This document shows, piece after piece, positions 40,397 to 52,674 of a DNA stretch of 60,098 bases. The notes below the pieces were generated by a model, which was not told the origin of the DNA, did no database searches, and saw nothing but the letters and a program-made list of their open reading frames with translations. The number at the start of each line of letters is the position of its first letter. Position 1 is the first letter of the stretch. The translations under genes and the position numbers were made by a program. This DNA is from Occultella gossypii (lineage in GTDB: Bacteria > Actinomycetota > Actinomycetes > Actinomycetales > Beutenbergiaceae). Location of the stretch: positions 1 through 60,098 of the forward strand of contig NZ_JAGSHT010000032.1 of NCBI RefSeq assembly GCF_019947135.1. Direction: 5' to 3'.

Positions 40397-42067
40397 TTAC
40401 TCGAGGAACATCGTGACCTTGATGAAGTCGATGCTGAACGTGGGCCGCAGGAAGATGTCGACCCGGGCGATGCCTCGGATCTCGTCGTCACGGGTGGCGT
40501 GCACGTCCAGCCGGTAGCCGTTCTCGGAGGCGAGGAGCTCGTCCAGCACCATCGAGTTCAGGAAGTTGTTGATGGTGGCCCGCAGTGCGCCGCGGACCCG
40601 CTCGTTGTTCAGCAGCCCGATGTAGGGGGTGGCGGCGCTGCGGACGCCGAACTTCGCGTAGTCCACGATCCGGCGGGTGGTGATCTGCTGCCACGCCGTG
40701 TTCGTGGACGTGGTGATGCCCCGCACCAGGCGCAGGCCCTGCCGCTTCTCGACGGCGAGTACCCGGCTCAGCACCAGCTGCTTCAGCTCGGCGCTGGACA
40801 GGTCGTGCTCGAGCGCCTCGACGCCGAGGACCTTGTTCGTCAGCGAGATGTGCGGCGCCTGCGCGGAGAGCAGCCCGGCGACGGCGGCCGCCGTGTACGC
40901 GCCGGGCAGCGTCACCTTCACCGGTGGGCTGACGGACCGGTCGTCGGCGACGAAGCCGGGGCCGACCAGGACCACCCGGTCGCTGTTCAGCGCATGCCCG
41001 GACGCGTTCTGCACGAACGCGGCCCGGTCGCCGGCGAGTGCGGTGCCGACGATGCCGATGCGTTCGCGCTTGTTGTCGTCGTTCGAGGCGAGCGCGCAGT
41101 GCAGGGCGAGGTCGTCGCCGAACGTGGAGTCGGTCTGCCCGGCACCGACGATGATGTGCGCGTCGACCCCGAGCAGGGCGTCGAGGCCGCCGGCGTGCAG
41201 TGCCCCGGTGGGATCGCCCGCGCCGTTCGCGCCGCCGCCCATCGGGGTCGCCGCGAGGGTGCTCGGGACCTCCGTGGGGTTCGCCAGGGCCGTGGCCGTG
41301 ACGAGCGCCGAGTCGGCGAGGTCGGCGACCAGGTCGTCGCCGGAGACCACGTTGTACTCCTCCTTCGCGCTCACCCCGAGCGTGATCGTCACCTTCACGG
41401 CGGACGCCTTGTCGACCATGTAGGTGGCCAGCACGGTGTCACCGGCCGCGGGGTCGGTACCGAACGTGAGGGTGCCGTCCGCCGTCGTGATGCCCACCTG
41501 GGTGGGGCTCGGGGCCGCGTCGTAGACGATCGGGACCACCGTGTCCGAGCCGCCGCCGCCCGGTCGCACCACGATGCGGTTCACCGCGCTGTGCAGCACT
41601 TCGGCATGGGCCAGCACGAACGGTGGACCGGCCACCGTCTCCTCGCGGACCAGGGCGCTCGCGTCGGCCGTGGAGACGGTCACCGTGAGCCCGTTCGCCC
41701 AGGTACCCGGCCAGCGCGCGTCGACGCGTACGCAGGGCCCGGTCGCCGAGGCCAGGTCCACGCCGGCCGTGGCGACGGCGCCGGGATCGGCCACCCGCAC
41801 GGCCCACACGCTGGTGGCACCGAACCGGTAGGCCTGCTCCAGGGCGCGGGTCAGGGTGAGTTCGTCGTTGGTGCCGCCGTGCCACGGGTCGTAGGCGCCG
41901 AACGTGGCGAGGGCGTCGCTGTAGCTGCCGAGCAGGCGGGGCGTGCCCACCGGCCCCTTGGCTGCGGTGCCGACCACGCCGAGGTTCCCGACGGTGATCG
42001 CCCCCGGGACGATGAGGCCCTCGGGGCGCACTTCGATGAAGACGCCGGGTAGGACTAGTTCGGTCAT
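40397..42067 (-). CDS. Contractile tail sheath protein
   Basis: Sheath subunit of 556 residues, the defining gene of a contractile tail. The N-terminus LPGVFIEVRPEGLIVPGAITVGNLGVVGTAAKGP (residues ~5-38) is the standard sheath opening. The C-terminus is equally typical: GLRLVRGITTSTNTAWQQITTRRIVDYAKFGVRSAATPYIGLLNNERVRGALRATINNFLNSMV, then VDIFLRPTFSIDFIKVTMFLE. The central variable region (~110-330) is an insertion domain facing outside. Start ATG 42067 is preceded by AAAGGAG; the version 11 codons longer has no site. Only one sheath gene is present. Confidence 0.95.
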   Translation of the reverse strand: MTELVLPGVFIEVRPEGLIVPGAITVGNLGVVGTAAKGPVGTPRLLGSYSDALATFGAYDPWHGGTNDELTLTRALEQAYRFGATSVWAVRVADPGAVATAGVDLASATGPCVRVDARWPGTWANGLTVTVSTADASALVREETVAGPPFVLAHAEVLHSAVNRIVVRPGGGGSDTVVPIVYDAAPSPTQVGITTADGTLTFGTDPAAGDTVLATYMVDKASAVKVTITLGVSAKEEYNVVSGDDLVADLADSALVTATALANPTEVPSTLAATPMGGGANGAGDPTGALHAGGLDALLGVDAHIIVGAGQTDSTFGDDLALHCALASNDDNKRERIGIVGTALAGDRAAFVQNASGHALNSDRVVLVGPGFVADDRSVSPPVKVTLPGAYTAAAVAGLLSAQAPHISLTNKVLGVEALEHDLSSAELKQLVLSRVLAVEKRQGLRLVRGITTSTNTAWQQITTRRIVDYAKFGVRSAATPYIGLLNNERVRGALRATINNFLNSMVLDELLASENGYRLDVHATRDDEIRGIARVDIFLRPTFSIDFIKVTMFLE

Positions 42068-42132
42068 GACTTCCGCTCCTTTTCGCTCCCTCGCTCCCAC
42101 CGGAGCGCGTTCGGGGTCCTTCGTTCGTGTTC

Positions 42133-43356
42133 TCAGCGGGACAGCCGTAGATAGACGACGGCGGTCTGGTCCAGTCCCGGGCTCGCGCCGGGTGGGGTGT
42201 AGGTGATCTCGAAGCGTTCGCCGGCGGCGAGCAGGATCGGTGTGGTGAGCCGGCGGGCCGCGCCGGAGTAGGCGTCGACGGTGCCGTCGGTGTCCCAGTC
42301 GCCCAGGTCCGGGCCGGGGACGGCGGGCCCCAGCGCCGCGAGCGCGGCAGCGGGCGTCAGCGTCACCGTCGCGTCGCGGTGCGTGGGCACCGCACCACCG
42401 GCGGCGGTGAGGAAACCGTCGAGGTCGGCGAACGCCGTCGGGCCTGCGCCAGAGCTGCGCGCGAACGTGACCGTGCCGCCGAGGGCGGGCCCCGGGACGT
42501 ACGCGATCGCGGCGATGGTGCCGACCGCCGTCGGCCCGGTGACGGTGAGCGCGGGGGCGCCCTCGTCGTCCCAGCGGCGCAGCTCGTCGACGATCGTCTG
42601 GGCCTCATTGGTGGGTGCGGCCTCGTCGCCGTGGCCGGTGGTGACCGGGATCCGGGCGATCAGGGAGTCCGCGTCGTCGTCGGCGGTGTACCGGTACTCG
42701 TAGAGGACGTCGTAGCTGGAGGCCTTGCGCCAGGCCGGCACGACCGGAATGTGCTCGGCGATCGTGGTCTGGCTGGCGGCGAACCTCAGGAATCCCTCGG
42801 CGCGGAGCGCGTCCCGGTCGTCGAGCAACGTGGACTGCAAGTCGAGCACGGCGGCGTCCACCTCGGGGGAGGAGCCGGCCCACAACTGGAACCGCACCCG
42901 TGCGTCCAGCCGGCCGCCGCGCAGCGTCCGGGTGCCGAGCGCGGGTGCACCCTCGGTGCCGATGTGGTCGCCGAGGCCGACCGGCTTGGCGGTCACCTGC
43001 TCGATGGTCACGTTGCTGTCGGGTACGCCGGGCAGCGGCGCCGGCAGCCTGGCCCCGAGGACGCCCAGCATCGCGGTGACCACGTCGGTGAGGGTCGGGG
43101 CACTCACGTCGGCCCCCACGGCGGGCACGTCGAGGCCATCGGCGCCCGGCCCCACGTCGCTGGTGAGCGCCAGGTCCACGGCACGTGCGATCTCACCGGA
43201 ATGGTGCCAACCGGTGCGGGTGCCGGTCTGCACGTCGGTGACGATCCCGTGCCAGCGCGGGCCCGCCCCGGTCGCGTCCTCGAGCAGGGCGCGGACCAGG
43301 AACGACCGCGCGACGAGATTCGTCTGCGCCCCGCCGACCTGCTCGTGTCCGGACAT
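42133..43356 (-). CDS. First gene of the tail operon; possible tail terminator/cap protein
   Basis: 407-residue protein, no signal peptide. Residues ~1-125 (NLVARSFLVRALLEDATGAGPRWHGIVTDV onward) are of unknown type. The middle (VRFQLWAGSSPEVDAAVLDLQSTLLDDRDALRAEGFLRFA, then SYDVLYEYRYTADDDADSLIARIPV; residues ~155-245) resembles the beta-alpha fold of tail terminator proteins, which cap the tube end. The C-terminal 150 residues are beta-rich. It lies immediately upstream of the sheath, where terminators or Pvc16-like caps may lie. Assignment is tentative. Start follows GGGGAG at a longer-than-usual spacing. Confidence 0.6.
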   Translation of the reverse strand: MSGHEQVGGAQTNLVARSFLVRALLEDATGAGPRWHGIVTDVQTGTRTGWHHSGEIARAVDLALTSDVGPGADGLDVPAVGADVSAPTLTDVVTAMLGVLGARLPAPLPGVPDSNVTIEQVTAKPVGLGDHIGTEGAPALGTRTLRGGRLDARVRFQLWAGSSPEVDAAVLDLQSTLLDDRDALRAEGFLRFAASQTTIAEHIPVVPAWRKASSYDVLYEYRYTADDDADSLIARIPVTTGHGDEAAPTNEAQTIVDELRRWDDEGAPALTVTGPTAVGTIAAIAYVPGPALGGTVTFARSSGAGPTAFADLDGFLTAAGGAVPTHRDATVTLTPAAALAALGPAVPGPDLGDWDTDGTVDAYSGAARRLTTPILLAAGERFEITYTPPGASPGLDQTAVVYLRLSR

Positions 43357-43798
43357 GCCACGCCAGACTCCCCGCTCGATCTCTTCCGTGCGGGCATCGT
43401 GGACGGAGCCGGTCTCGCGGGTGTCTCCGGCGCGTCTCGGCGGCGTCTTTCACCGTCCTCGTTTCGGACTTTCACCCGACTTCGTGCGCCAATCACCCAA
43501 CACGGCCCCGGGTCCGGGGCGGATAATGGGGCGAGGAACACGGCGGGGAGAGGCCAATGTCCGCGAGGAACCGCGGCCTGCCCGCCGGGCTGAGGAATCA
43601 GCAGGGGCAGCCCGACGGTGGGTCGCTACGAACGAAAGACCATCTCGGCGCAGGCGGTTCGGCTGTGCCGGACCCGGCGCGCGCCGGCCGGCCGGTCACG
43701 CGTGGTGCGCCGCCGGTGCCCGGCTCCCGGTCTCGGCCGCGCCCGAGTGGTACGCCGGCGGTGCCTGTACCCGGGGCACGGCCGCGAGGACGCCGGCG
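43357..43798. other. Divergent control region between the tail operon and the SARP regulator
   Basis: About 440 nt with no convincing gene. A GATAAT element at 43522-43527 could serve as a plus-strand -10 for the regulator. I find no clear long palindrome. SARP proteins bind direct heptamer repeats near -35; I cannot identify such repeats with confidence here. Confidence 0.4.
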
Positions 43799-44773
43799 AT
43801 GACCGCCCTGACGGTCCGGCTGCTTGGCCCGTTCCGCGCGCTGCGCGGCGACCGGCCGCTGCCCAGTCCGATGCTGCACAAGGCGCAGGACCTGCTCACG
43901 ATGCTGTTCCTCGCGCCCGGGCATGCGCTGCTGCGCGAGTCCGCGGCGGAGTCGCTGTGGCCGGACACGGACGCGGAGATCTCCCGCAAGGCGATGCGCC
44001 AGACGCTGTGGCAGATCCACCACGCCACGGACGAGCCGGTGGCGCAGGACCGGCTGGTGATCTGCGATGGCGACGGTTTGATGATCAACCCCGAGCGGCC
44101 GGTGTCGGTGGACCTGCCGGTCTTCGTCGGAGCCGTCCGGGAGGCACAGGACACCGGTGGCCGGGTCCTTACCGATGACCGCCTGATCCGCCTGTGCACC
44201 GCGGCGGACCTCTACCGCGGCCCGCTGCACGCCGGCTGCTACGACGACTGGTGCCTGATCCCACGGGCCCGGCTCGAGGACCGGTGCCTGACCCTGCTCG
44301 ACCGGATCAGCCGGGAGCGGGAACGGCGCGGCGACATCGACGGGGCGATCGCCTGGACCCAGCGGCTCCTGGAGATCGAGCCCGCGCACGAGCGCAGCCA
44401 CCGCCGGCTGATGCGCCTGTTCAGCCAGGTCGGTGACCGGACCGGTGCCCTCCGTCAGCTGGCCGAGTGCCGGGCTGCGCTCGCCAGGGACCTCGGCGTG
44501 CGCCCGGAGGCCCGCACCGAGGACCTCGGCGCCGCGATCCTCGCCGACCGGATGTACCACGACTCCGGCCGGTCGGCGCTCGCGGGGGCCGAGATCCCGC
44601 CCCGCCCCGACGCCGACACCGAGCTCAACCTGCTGCGCCTGGAGGTCGCCGCGCTGCGGCAGAGCATCGAGTGCATCGGTGAGCAGCTGCGGGACGCCCC
44701 GGTGCCGGCGTCCGCTGCGGGCGTCGGGGTGGTCCCGCCGCTGACATCGCACCAGCCCGGGCCGAACGGGTGA
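43799..44773 (+). CDS. SARP-type (BTAD domain) transcriptional regulator
   Basis: 324-residue activator. The N-terminal OmpR-type winged helix (TVRLLGPFRALRGDRPLPSPMLHKAQDLLTML, AESLWPDTDAEISRKAMRQTLWQIHH, residues ~1-95) is followed by the bacterial transcriptional activation domain (~100-245: LIRLCTAADLYRGPLHAGCYDDWCLIPRARLEDRCLTLLDRI, ERERRGDIDGAIAWTQRLLEIEPAHERSHRRLMRLFSQVGDR). The last ~70 residues contain a short coiled coil (LNLLRLEVAALRQSIECIGEQL). It is divergent from the tail operon and is its likely pathway-specific activator. The frame is open well upstream, so the start is chosen at the domain boundary (GAGG 11 nt upstream). Confidence 0.88.
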   Translation: MTALTVRLLGPFRALRGDRPLPSPMLHKAQDLLTMLFLAPGHALLRESAAESLWPDTDAEISRKAMRQTLWQIHHATDEPVAQDRLVICDGDGLMINPERPVSVDLPVFVGAVREAQDTGGRVLTDDRLIRLCTAADLYRGPLHAGCYDDWCLIPRARLEDRCLTLLDRISRERERRGDIDGAIAWTQRLLEIEPAHERSHRRLMRLFSQVGDRTGALRQLAECRAALARDLGVRPEARTEDLGAAILADRMYHDSGRSALAGAEIPPRPDADTELNLLRLEVAALRQSIECIGEQLRDAPVPASAAGVGVVPPLTSHQPGPNG

Positions 44774-44816
44774 ACAGCCGCTCAGCTGTGGCAGCGCCTA
44801 GGCCAGCGGGGTGGAC

Positions 44817-45620
44817 TCAAGTCACCCGGACCCGTCCGTTGTTGAGCGCTTGCTGGAGTGCCTCGATGGTGAGCCGACCACGATCGCCGTCGATCGTGTC
44901 CCGGTAGAGCCCCAGCCGCGTGAGCCACGTCTGCTCGGCCTTGACCGACCGCACACCGAAGAACTTCTCGTTCCTGTCGGGCGCCGTGCGGTTCGCGACG
45001 AGGAACCGCTGGTACCCGCCGATGAACTTCGGGCCGAGCACGGCGTGCTTTCGCTGATCGGCTTCGATGGCTCCGTCGTAGAAGTCGGCCCGGGCGAGCG
45101 CCCGCTGGAGCTCGGTCGCCGTGCGGTGCGCGAAGTTGCCGTCCACCCGCAGCGGTAGGAACGGACCGGATGCCGCCGCGGGTACTCCGTTGCCCGGTGA
45201 CACACCGTGCCTGCTGAACGCCGCCACGGGATCCTGAGGTCGGCTGGCCCGGTCCCAGGTCTCGAAGTGCAGGTGCGGGCCGGTCTGGATCCCGGTGGCA
45301 TCCGAGAACCCGACCAGCTCACCCTCCTTGACCCGGTCGCCCTTGCGCACGCTCGGTAGCACATGATCGTAGAGTTGCGCCTCGCCATCGGGATTGCGGA
45401 TGACGGCACCGTTTCCGGTCCGCAGCGGCGCCCGGCCCGATGACGTGTCCCCGGGGACCTGCATCGACACGGACTTCTCCACCGTGCCGGCGAACGCGGC
45501 GAAAACCGGGTTGCCGAGCGTGCCGCCGCTCCTTGGCCTGATGTCCACGCCCGCGTGGACGAGTTGGCCGCCGCTCCTCTTGAACTTCTGGGAGATCGAT
45601 CCATCGAACGGGTTCTGCAT
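44817..45620 (-). CDS. M23-family peptidase with C-terminal binding domain, endolysin-like (no signal peptide)
   Basis: 267 residues. The M23/lysostaphin-type zinc endopeptidase domain (residues ~1-145) has the metal motifs HAGVDIRP (His and Asp) and GPHLHFE (HLH). The C-terminal ~110 residues (LPLRVDGNFAHRTATELQRALARADFYDGAI, RLGLYRDTIDGDRGRLTIEALQQALNNG) form two peptidoglycan-binding-like units as in actinobacteriophage endolysins. There is no signal peptide or membrane segment. It converges on the SARP gene next to the tail cluster, so it may lyse the producer to free particles or aid wall penetration; both roles are inferred. Start ATG 45620 (MQNPFDGSIS) follows AAAGGG. Confidence 0.82.
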   Translation of the reverse strand: MQNPFDGSISQKFKRSGGQLVHAGVDIRPRSGGTLGNPVFAAFAGTVEKSVSMQVPGDTSSGRAPLRTGNGAVIRNPDGEAQLYDHVLPSVRKGDRVKEGELVGFSDATGIQTGPHLHFETWDRASRPQDPVAAFSRHGVSPGNGVPAAASGPFLPLRVDGNFAHRTATELQRALARADFYDGAIEADQRKHAVLGPKFIGGYQRFLVANRTAPDRNEKFFGVRSVKAEQTWLTRLGLYRDTIDGDRGRLTIEALQQALNNGRVRVT

Positions 45621-45756
45621 GACTGCGCCCTTTCCGCTCGAGGGGACGCGTGCTACCCCCGGACGCACTCGGCGTCTCCGTCGACGCCGGTTGAATCCCC
45701 GCCTGCATCGTGATCACACACCTGGCGGACCCCGGTGTCAAGGGAGATTCGACGGG

Positions 45757-46617
45757 TCAGCCGCGCAACTGCGGCAACGCCTCGGCGAGCAGGTCCACCT
45801 GGGCCGGGTCGGCCGCAGTCGGGAACAGGATCAGTTCGTCCGCACCGGCGGCGGTGAAGCCCTCGACGTACGCCCGGACGGTGTCCGCGTCCTTCGCGGC
45901 GCCGTCGATGATCATCTCGGCGTACTCGCCGAGGAAGCCGTAGTAGTGGCCGAGGTCGTCGCGGGCCTGCTGCTGCGCGTTCGGTCCGAGCGCGTAGTAG
46001 GACAGGGCCACCAGACGCGGTTTGCCCTCTCGCCCGGCGTCCTGCCAGGCGGTGGTCAGCGCGGGCAGGGCCTCGGCGATGGCCTCCGGCGGGGCGCCAC
46101 CGATGGTCAGACCGTCGCCGTACCGGACCGCCCGCTGGATCGCCCGGGCGCCGCCACCGCCGATGAGGACCTGCGGGCGGCTGCCGAAGAACGGGGCGGG
46201 ACCGACGCCGGTCTCGCCCGCCCAGTGCCTGGTGAGTTGTTCCAGCTGGGTGTCGAAGACCCGGCCGCGCTCGCGGAAGTCCAGGCCGGACGCGGTGTAG
46301 TCGTCCTCGCGTCCGCCGACCGCCATGCCGAGGACGAGCCGCCCGCCGGAGAGGTGGTCGAGGGTGGCGGTCTGCTTGGCGAGCAGCGCGGTGTTCGCGT
46401 GCAGGGGCGCCAAGAGGATGTCGGTGGTGAGCCGGATCCGCTCGGTGACGGCGGCGGCCGCGGCGAGGGAGATGAGTTCCTCGTAGTTGGAGTAGGTCAG
46501 TCGCCCGATCGTCCCGAGGGAGGAGAAACCGGCGTCCTCGGCGCGGCGGGCCCAGTCCACGATCCCCGCACGGTTCACCCCCGGCACCGTATTCGGCAGT
46601 CCGATTCCGATCTCCAT
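45757..46617 (-). CDS. LLM-class (luciferase-like) flavin/F420-dependent oxidoreductase
   Basis: 286-residue TIM-barrel oxidoreductase. Landmarks are GIGLPNTVPGVNRAGIVDWARRAEDAGFSSLGTIGRL at the N-terminus, ERIRLTTDILLAPLHANTALLAKQTATLDHLSGGRLVLGMAVG (residues ~60-102) and RPQVLIGGGGARAIQRAVRYGDGLTIGG (~145-172). In actinobacteria such proteins commonly use F420 or FMN. Start ATG is followed by MEIGIGLPN. It is a single gene, divergent from xdhA; no substrate can be inferred. Confidence 0.85.
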   Translation of the reverse strand: MEIGIGLPNTVPGVNRAGIVDWARRAEDAGFSSLGTIGRLTYSNYEELISLAAAAAVTERIRLTTDILLAPLHANTALLAKQTATLDHLSGGRLVLGMAVGGREDDYTASGLDFRERGRVFDTQLEQLTRHWAGETGVGPAPFFGSRPQVLIGGGGARAIQRAVRYGDGLTIGGAPPEAIAEALPALTTAWQDAGREGKPRLVALSYYALGPNAQQQARDDLGHYYGFLGEYAEMIIDGAAKDADTVRAYVEGFTAAGADELILFPTAADPAQVDLLAEALPQLRG

Positions 46618-46731
46618 CAGCCACTCCTCACGTCGTTGTCGCTAGGTCGTGTCAAACCGGTGTGGGGGTCGGCCTATTCCGGCAGGGCCGGCAATCCCAT
46701 CCTCGGCGCCTACGCCCAGCCGGGACCCGAT

Positions 46732-46775
46732 GGTTATGATGGCAATGGCCCAGCACGTCGTTGGCATGGATAACC
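46732..46775. promoter_or_regulatory. Candidate operator upstream of xdhA
   Basis: A diverged inverted pair (GGTTATGATGGCAATGG and, on the other strand, GGTTATCCATGCCAACG; ends at 46732 and 46775) lies in the gap between the LLM gene and xdhA. A third related half-site, GATTATGCGCATGG on the minus strand, lies further downstream. It could bind a purine-responsive regulator. The repeat is seen; function is only suggested. Confidence 0.35.
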
Positions 46776-46861
46776 GGCGTCTCGGCTATTGCCCCAACCA
46801 TGCGCATAATCGGCTGATCCTCCCGTCCGGCGGGTGGCAGGCTCAACGAGGAGCGTGGGAG

Positions 46862-50886
<4,025 letters not shown>

Positions 50887-50889
50887 GTG

Positions 50890-51750
50890 ATGGACTGGCT
50901 GGGCGCCGTCCAACGGTTGCGAGCGGAGGGCCGATCCGCGGTCCTGGTCACCGTCACGTCCGTGCGCGGTCACGCCCCGCGTGAGGCGGGCGCAAAGATG
51001 GTGGTCTCCGCCGACGGCACCTGGGGCACCATCGGCGGCGGGAACCTGGAGGCCACGGCCATCGAGCAGGCCCGCGTCCTGATCGCGGCCGGCACCGTCG
51101 AACCGCTGACACTGGCCGCGGCACTGAACGAGCACGTGACCAACAGGCACGGCCAGCAGTGCTGTGGGGGCGTGGTGGACGTGCTTCTCGACCCGCTGCC
51201 GGCCCGGGCCGTGGTGGCCGTGTTCGGCATCGGGCACGTCGGGCTGGAGCTGGGCCGGATCCTGTCCCGGCTCCCGCTCGTGGTGCACCTCGCAGACAGC
51301 CGGTCCGCGCAGATCACCGCCGCGGGCGCCCTCGGGCTGGACGACGGCCCCGCCGACGTCCACCTCACCCACGCCCCGATCCCGGAGACGGTGATGAGCG
51401 CGCTCCCGGCCGGGGCGCACGTGCTGATCATGTCCCACGACCACGCCGAGGACATGGTGCTCTGCGATGCGGCCCTGCGCCGCGGCGACCTCGGCTCGAT
51501 CGGCCTGATCGGCTCGTCCGCGAAGTGGCAGCGGTTCCGCAAGCGGCTGCGCGAGGCCGGCCACACCGACGCCGCGATCGGGACGATCACCTGCCCGATC
51601 GGGTTGCCGGGCCTGCACGGCAAGGAGCCGGCCGTCATCGCGATCAGCGCCGCGGCCGCGCTGCTCGAGGCGTTGCGGAGGGAACCGGGCGCGGGCCTGC
51701 ACGCCGCCGACGTCGGTGCCGCGCTGACCCCGGAGCGCTCGGCAAAATAG
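50890..51750 (+). CDS. xdhC: Xanthine dehydrogenase accessory protein XdhC
   Basis: 286-residue molybdenum-cofactor sulfuration/insertion chaperone for XDH. The N-terminal domain has SVRGHAPREAGAKMVV and GTIGGGNLEATAI. The QQCCGGVVDVLLDP motif with the conserved Cys pair lies near residue 95. A Rossmann-like domain follows (VVAVFGIGHVGLELGRILSR), then IMSHDHAEDMVLCDAAL, IGLIGSSAKWQRFRKRL and TCPIGLPGLHGKEPAVIAIS. Start ATG 50890 is three bases after the xdhB stop; the GTG just before it is less likely. Completes xdhABC. Confidence 0.92.
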   Translation: MDWLGAVQRLRAEGRSAVLVTVTSVRGHAPREAGAKMVVSADGTWGTIGGGNLEATAIEQARVLIAAGTVEPLTLAAALNEHVTNRHGQQCCGGVVDVLLDPLPARAVVAVFGIGHVGLELGRILSRLPLVVHLADSRSAQITAAGALGLDDGPADVHLTHAPIPETVMSALPAGAHVLIMSHDHAEDMVLCDAALRRGDLGSIGLIGSSAKWQRFRKRLREAGHTDAAIGTITCPIGLPGLHGKEPAVIAISAAAALLEALRREPGAGLHAADVGAALTPERSAK

Positions 51751-51820
51751 GCGGCGCAGGCCCGACGGCCGCTGCTACCTTGTCGCGGAAGCCGTGCGAG
51801 AGAAACAGGAGGTGGTACTC

Positions 51821-51871
51821 GTGAACGAATCGACGTGGGTGCTCCTGTTCGGGGTCACGGTCGGGCGATAG
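51821..51871 (+). CDS. 16-residue open frame with strong ribosome-binding site (leader or remnant)
   Basis: A GTG start is preceded by AGGAGGTGGTACTC. The frame encodes VNESTWVLLFGVTVGR and stops at TAG, so it looks like the start of a membrane protein cut short by a stop codon, or a small leader. It lies between xdhC and the alpha/beta hydrolase gene. No conservation evidence is available, so it is a weak call. Confidence 0.3.
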   Translation: MNESTWVLLFGVTVGR

Positions 51872-51917
51872 GTCGTCCGGGAGCGCCGCAACCCGAGCAC
51901 TCCCGAAAGGCACGACC

Positions 51918-52649
51918 ATGCACTTCACTTCCGAACAGCGCCTCGACGACGGCGTCCTCGAACGCGAATTCTCCCTCGGCGACGTCCCCGGCATCCTGTG
52001 GACGCCTGCATCCGCGCCCGGACCGGCCCCGCTGATCCTGCTCGGCCACCCCGGCGGGCTGCGCGCGATGTACCCCAGGCTGGCGGGGCGGGCCCGGCAC
52101 GCCGCGGCGAACGGCTTCGCCGCGGCCACCATCGAATCCCCGGGCAGCGGTGACCGGCCCCGATCGGCCGACGCCGAACAGGCTCGCGCCGAGCTGCGCC
52201 GGGCGGTGACGGCCGGCGAACCGGTCGAGGGTGAGATCGTCGACCGGCTGGTCCTCCCGCTCGTCGAGAAGGCCGTCCCGGAATGGCAGACCACCTTGGA
52301 CGCCCTCCTCGCACTGCCGGAGCTCGGCGGCCCGGTCGGGTACTCGGGCGGGGTGATCGCCGTCGGGGTCCGGTTGGCGCTGGTCGAACCGCGCATCGTG
52401 GCCGCCGGCCTGTTCGCCGGGAGCTACGTACCCCGCGCCATGTTCGACGAGGCCCGGCAGGTCACGATCCCGCTGCACGTCCTGCTGCAGTGGGACGACG
52501 AGGGCAACGATCGGCAGCTGGCATTGGACCTGTTCGATGCCTTCGGCTCCCGGGAGAAGACGCTGCAGGCCAACATGGGCGGGCACACCGGCGTCCCGCA
52601 GTTCGCGGGGGAGGACGCGGCCAGGTTCTTCGCCCGGCACCTGGCGTGA
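51918..52649 (+). CDS. Alpha/beta hydrolase (dienelactone hydrolase-like)
   Basis: 243-residue serine hydrolase-like protein. The nucleophile elbow is PVGYSGGVIAVGVRLAL near residue 140 (G-x-S-x-G), with an LLGHPGG strand earlier (oxyanion region, ~residue 41) and a terminal NMGGHTGVPQFAGEDAARFF supplying the likely catalytic His; an Asp in LLQWDDEGND (~190) may complete the triad. Substrate is unknown. Start ATG has CGAAAGG about 8 nt upstream. It converges on the AlkD-like gene with a 25-nt gap. Confidence 0.75.
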   Translation: MHFTSEQRLDDGVLEREFSLGDVPGILWTPASAPGPAPLILLGHPGGLRAMYPRLAGRARHAAANGFAAATIESPGSGDRPRSADAEQARAELRRAVTAGEPVEGEIVDRLVLPLVEKAVPEWQTTLDALLALPELGGPVGYSGGVIAVGVRLALVEPRIVAAGLFAGSYVPRAMFDEARQVTIPLHVLLQWDDEGNDRQLALDLFDAFGSREKTLQANMGGHTGVPQFAGEDAARFFARHLA

Positions 52650-52674
52650 GGCCGGCTCCTCGGGCCGAGGGGAC

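Noticed and set aside
17977-43356. Type VI secretion system
   Set aside because: No TssB/TssC-type split sheath, TssJLM membrane complex or ClpV is visible; the sheath is a single phage-type protein and hub and spike are phage-type gpD and gpV.
39010-45158. Several mid-size frames on the strand opposite or out of register with the sheath, terminator and SARP genes
   Set aside because: All lack ribosome-binding sites, overlap confident genes and have shadow-frame composition.
17977-45620. Intact prophage
   Set aside because: No capsid, portal, terminase, integrase, excisionase or phage repressor genes are seen; only tail-type genes and one endolysin-like gene are present.
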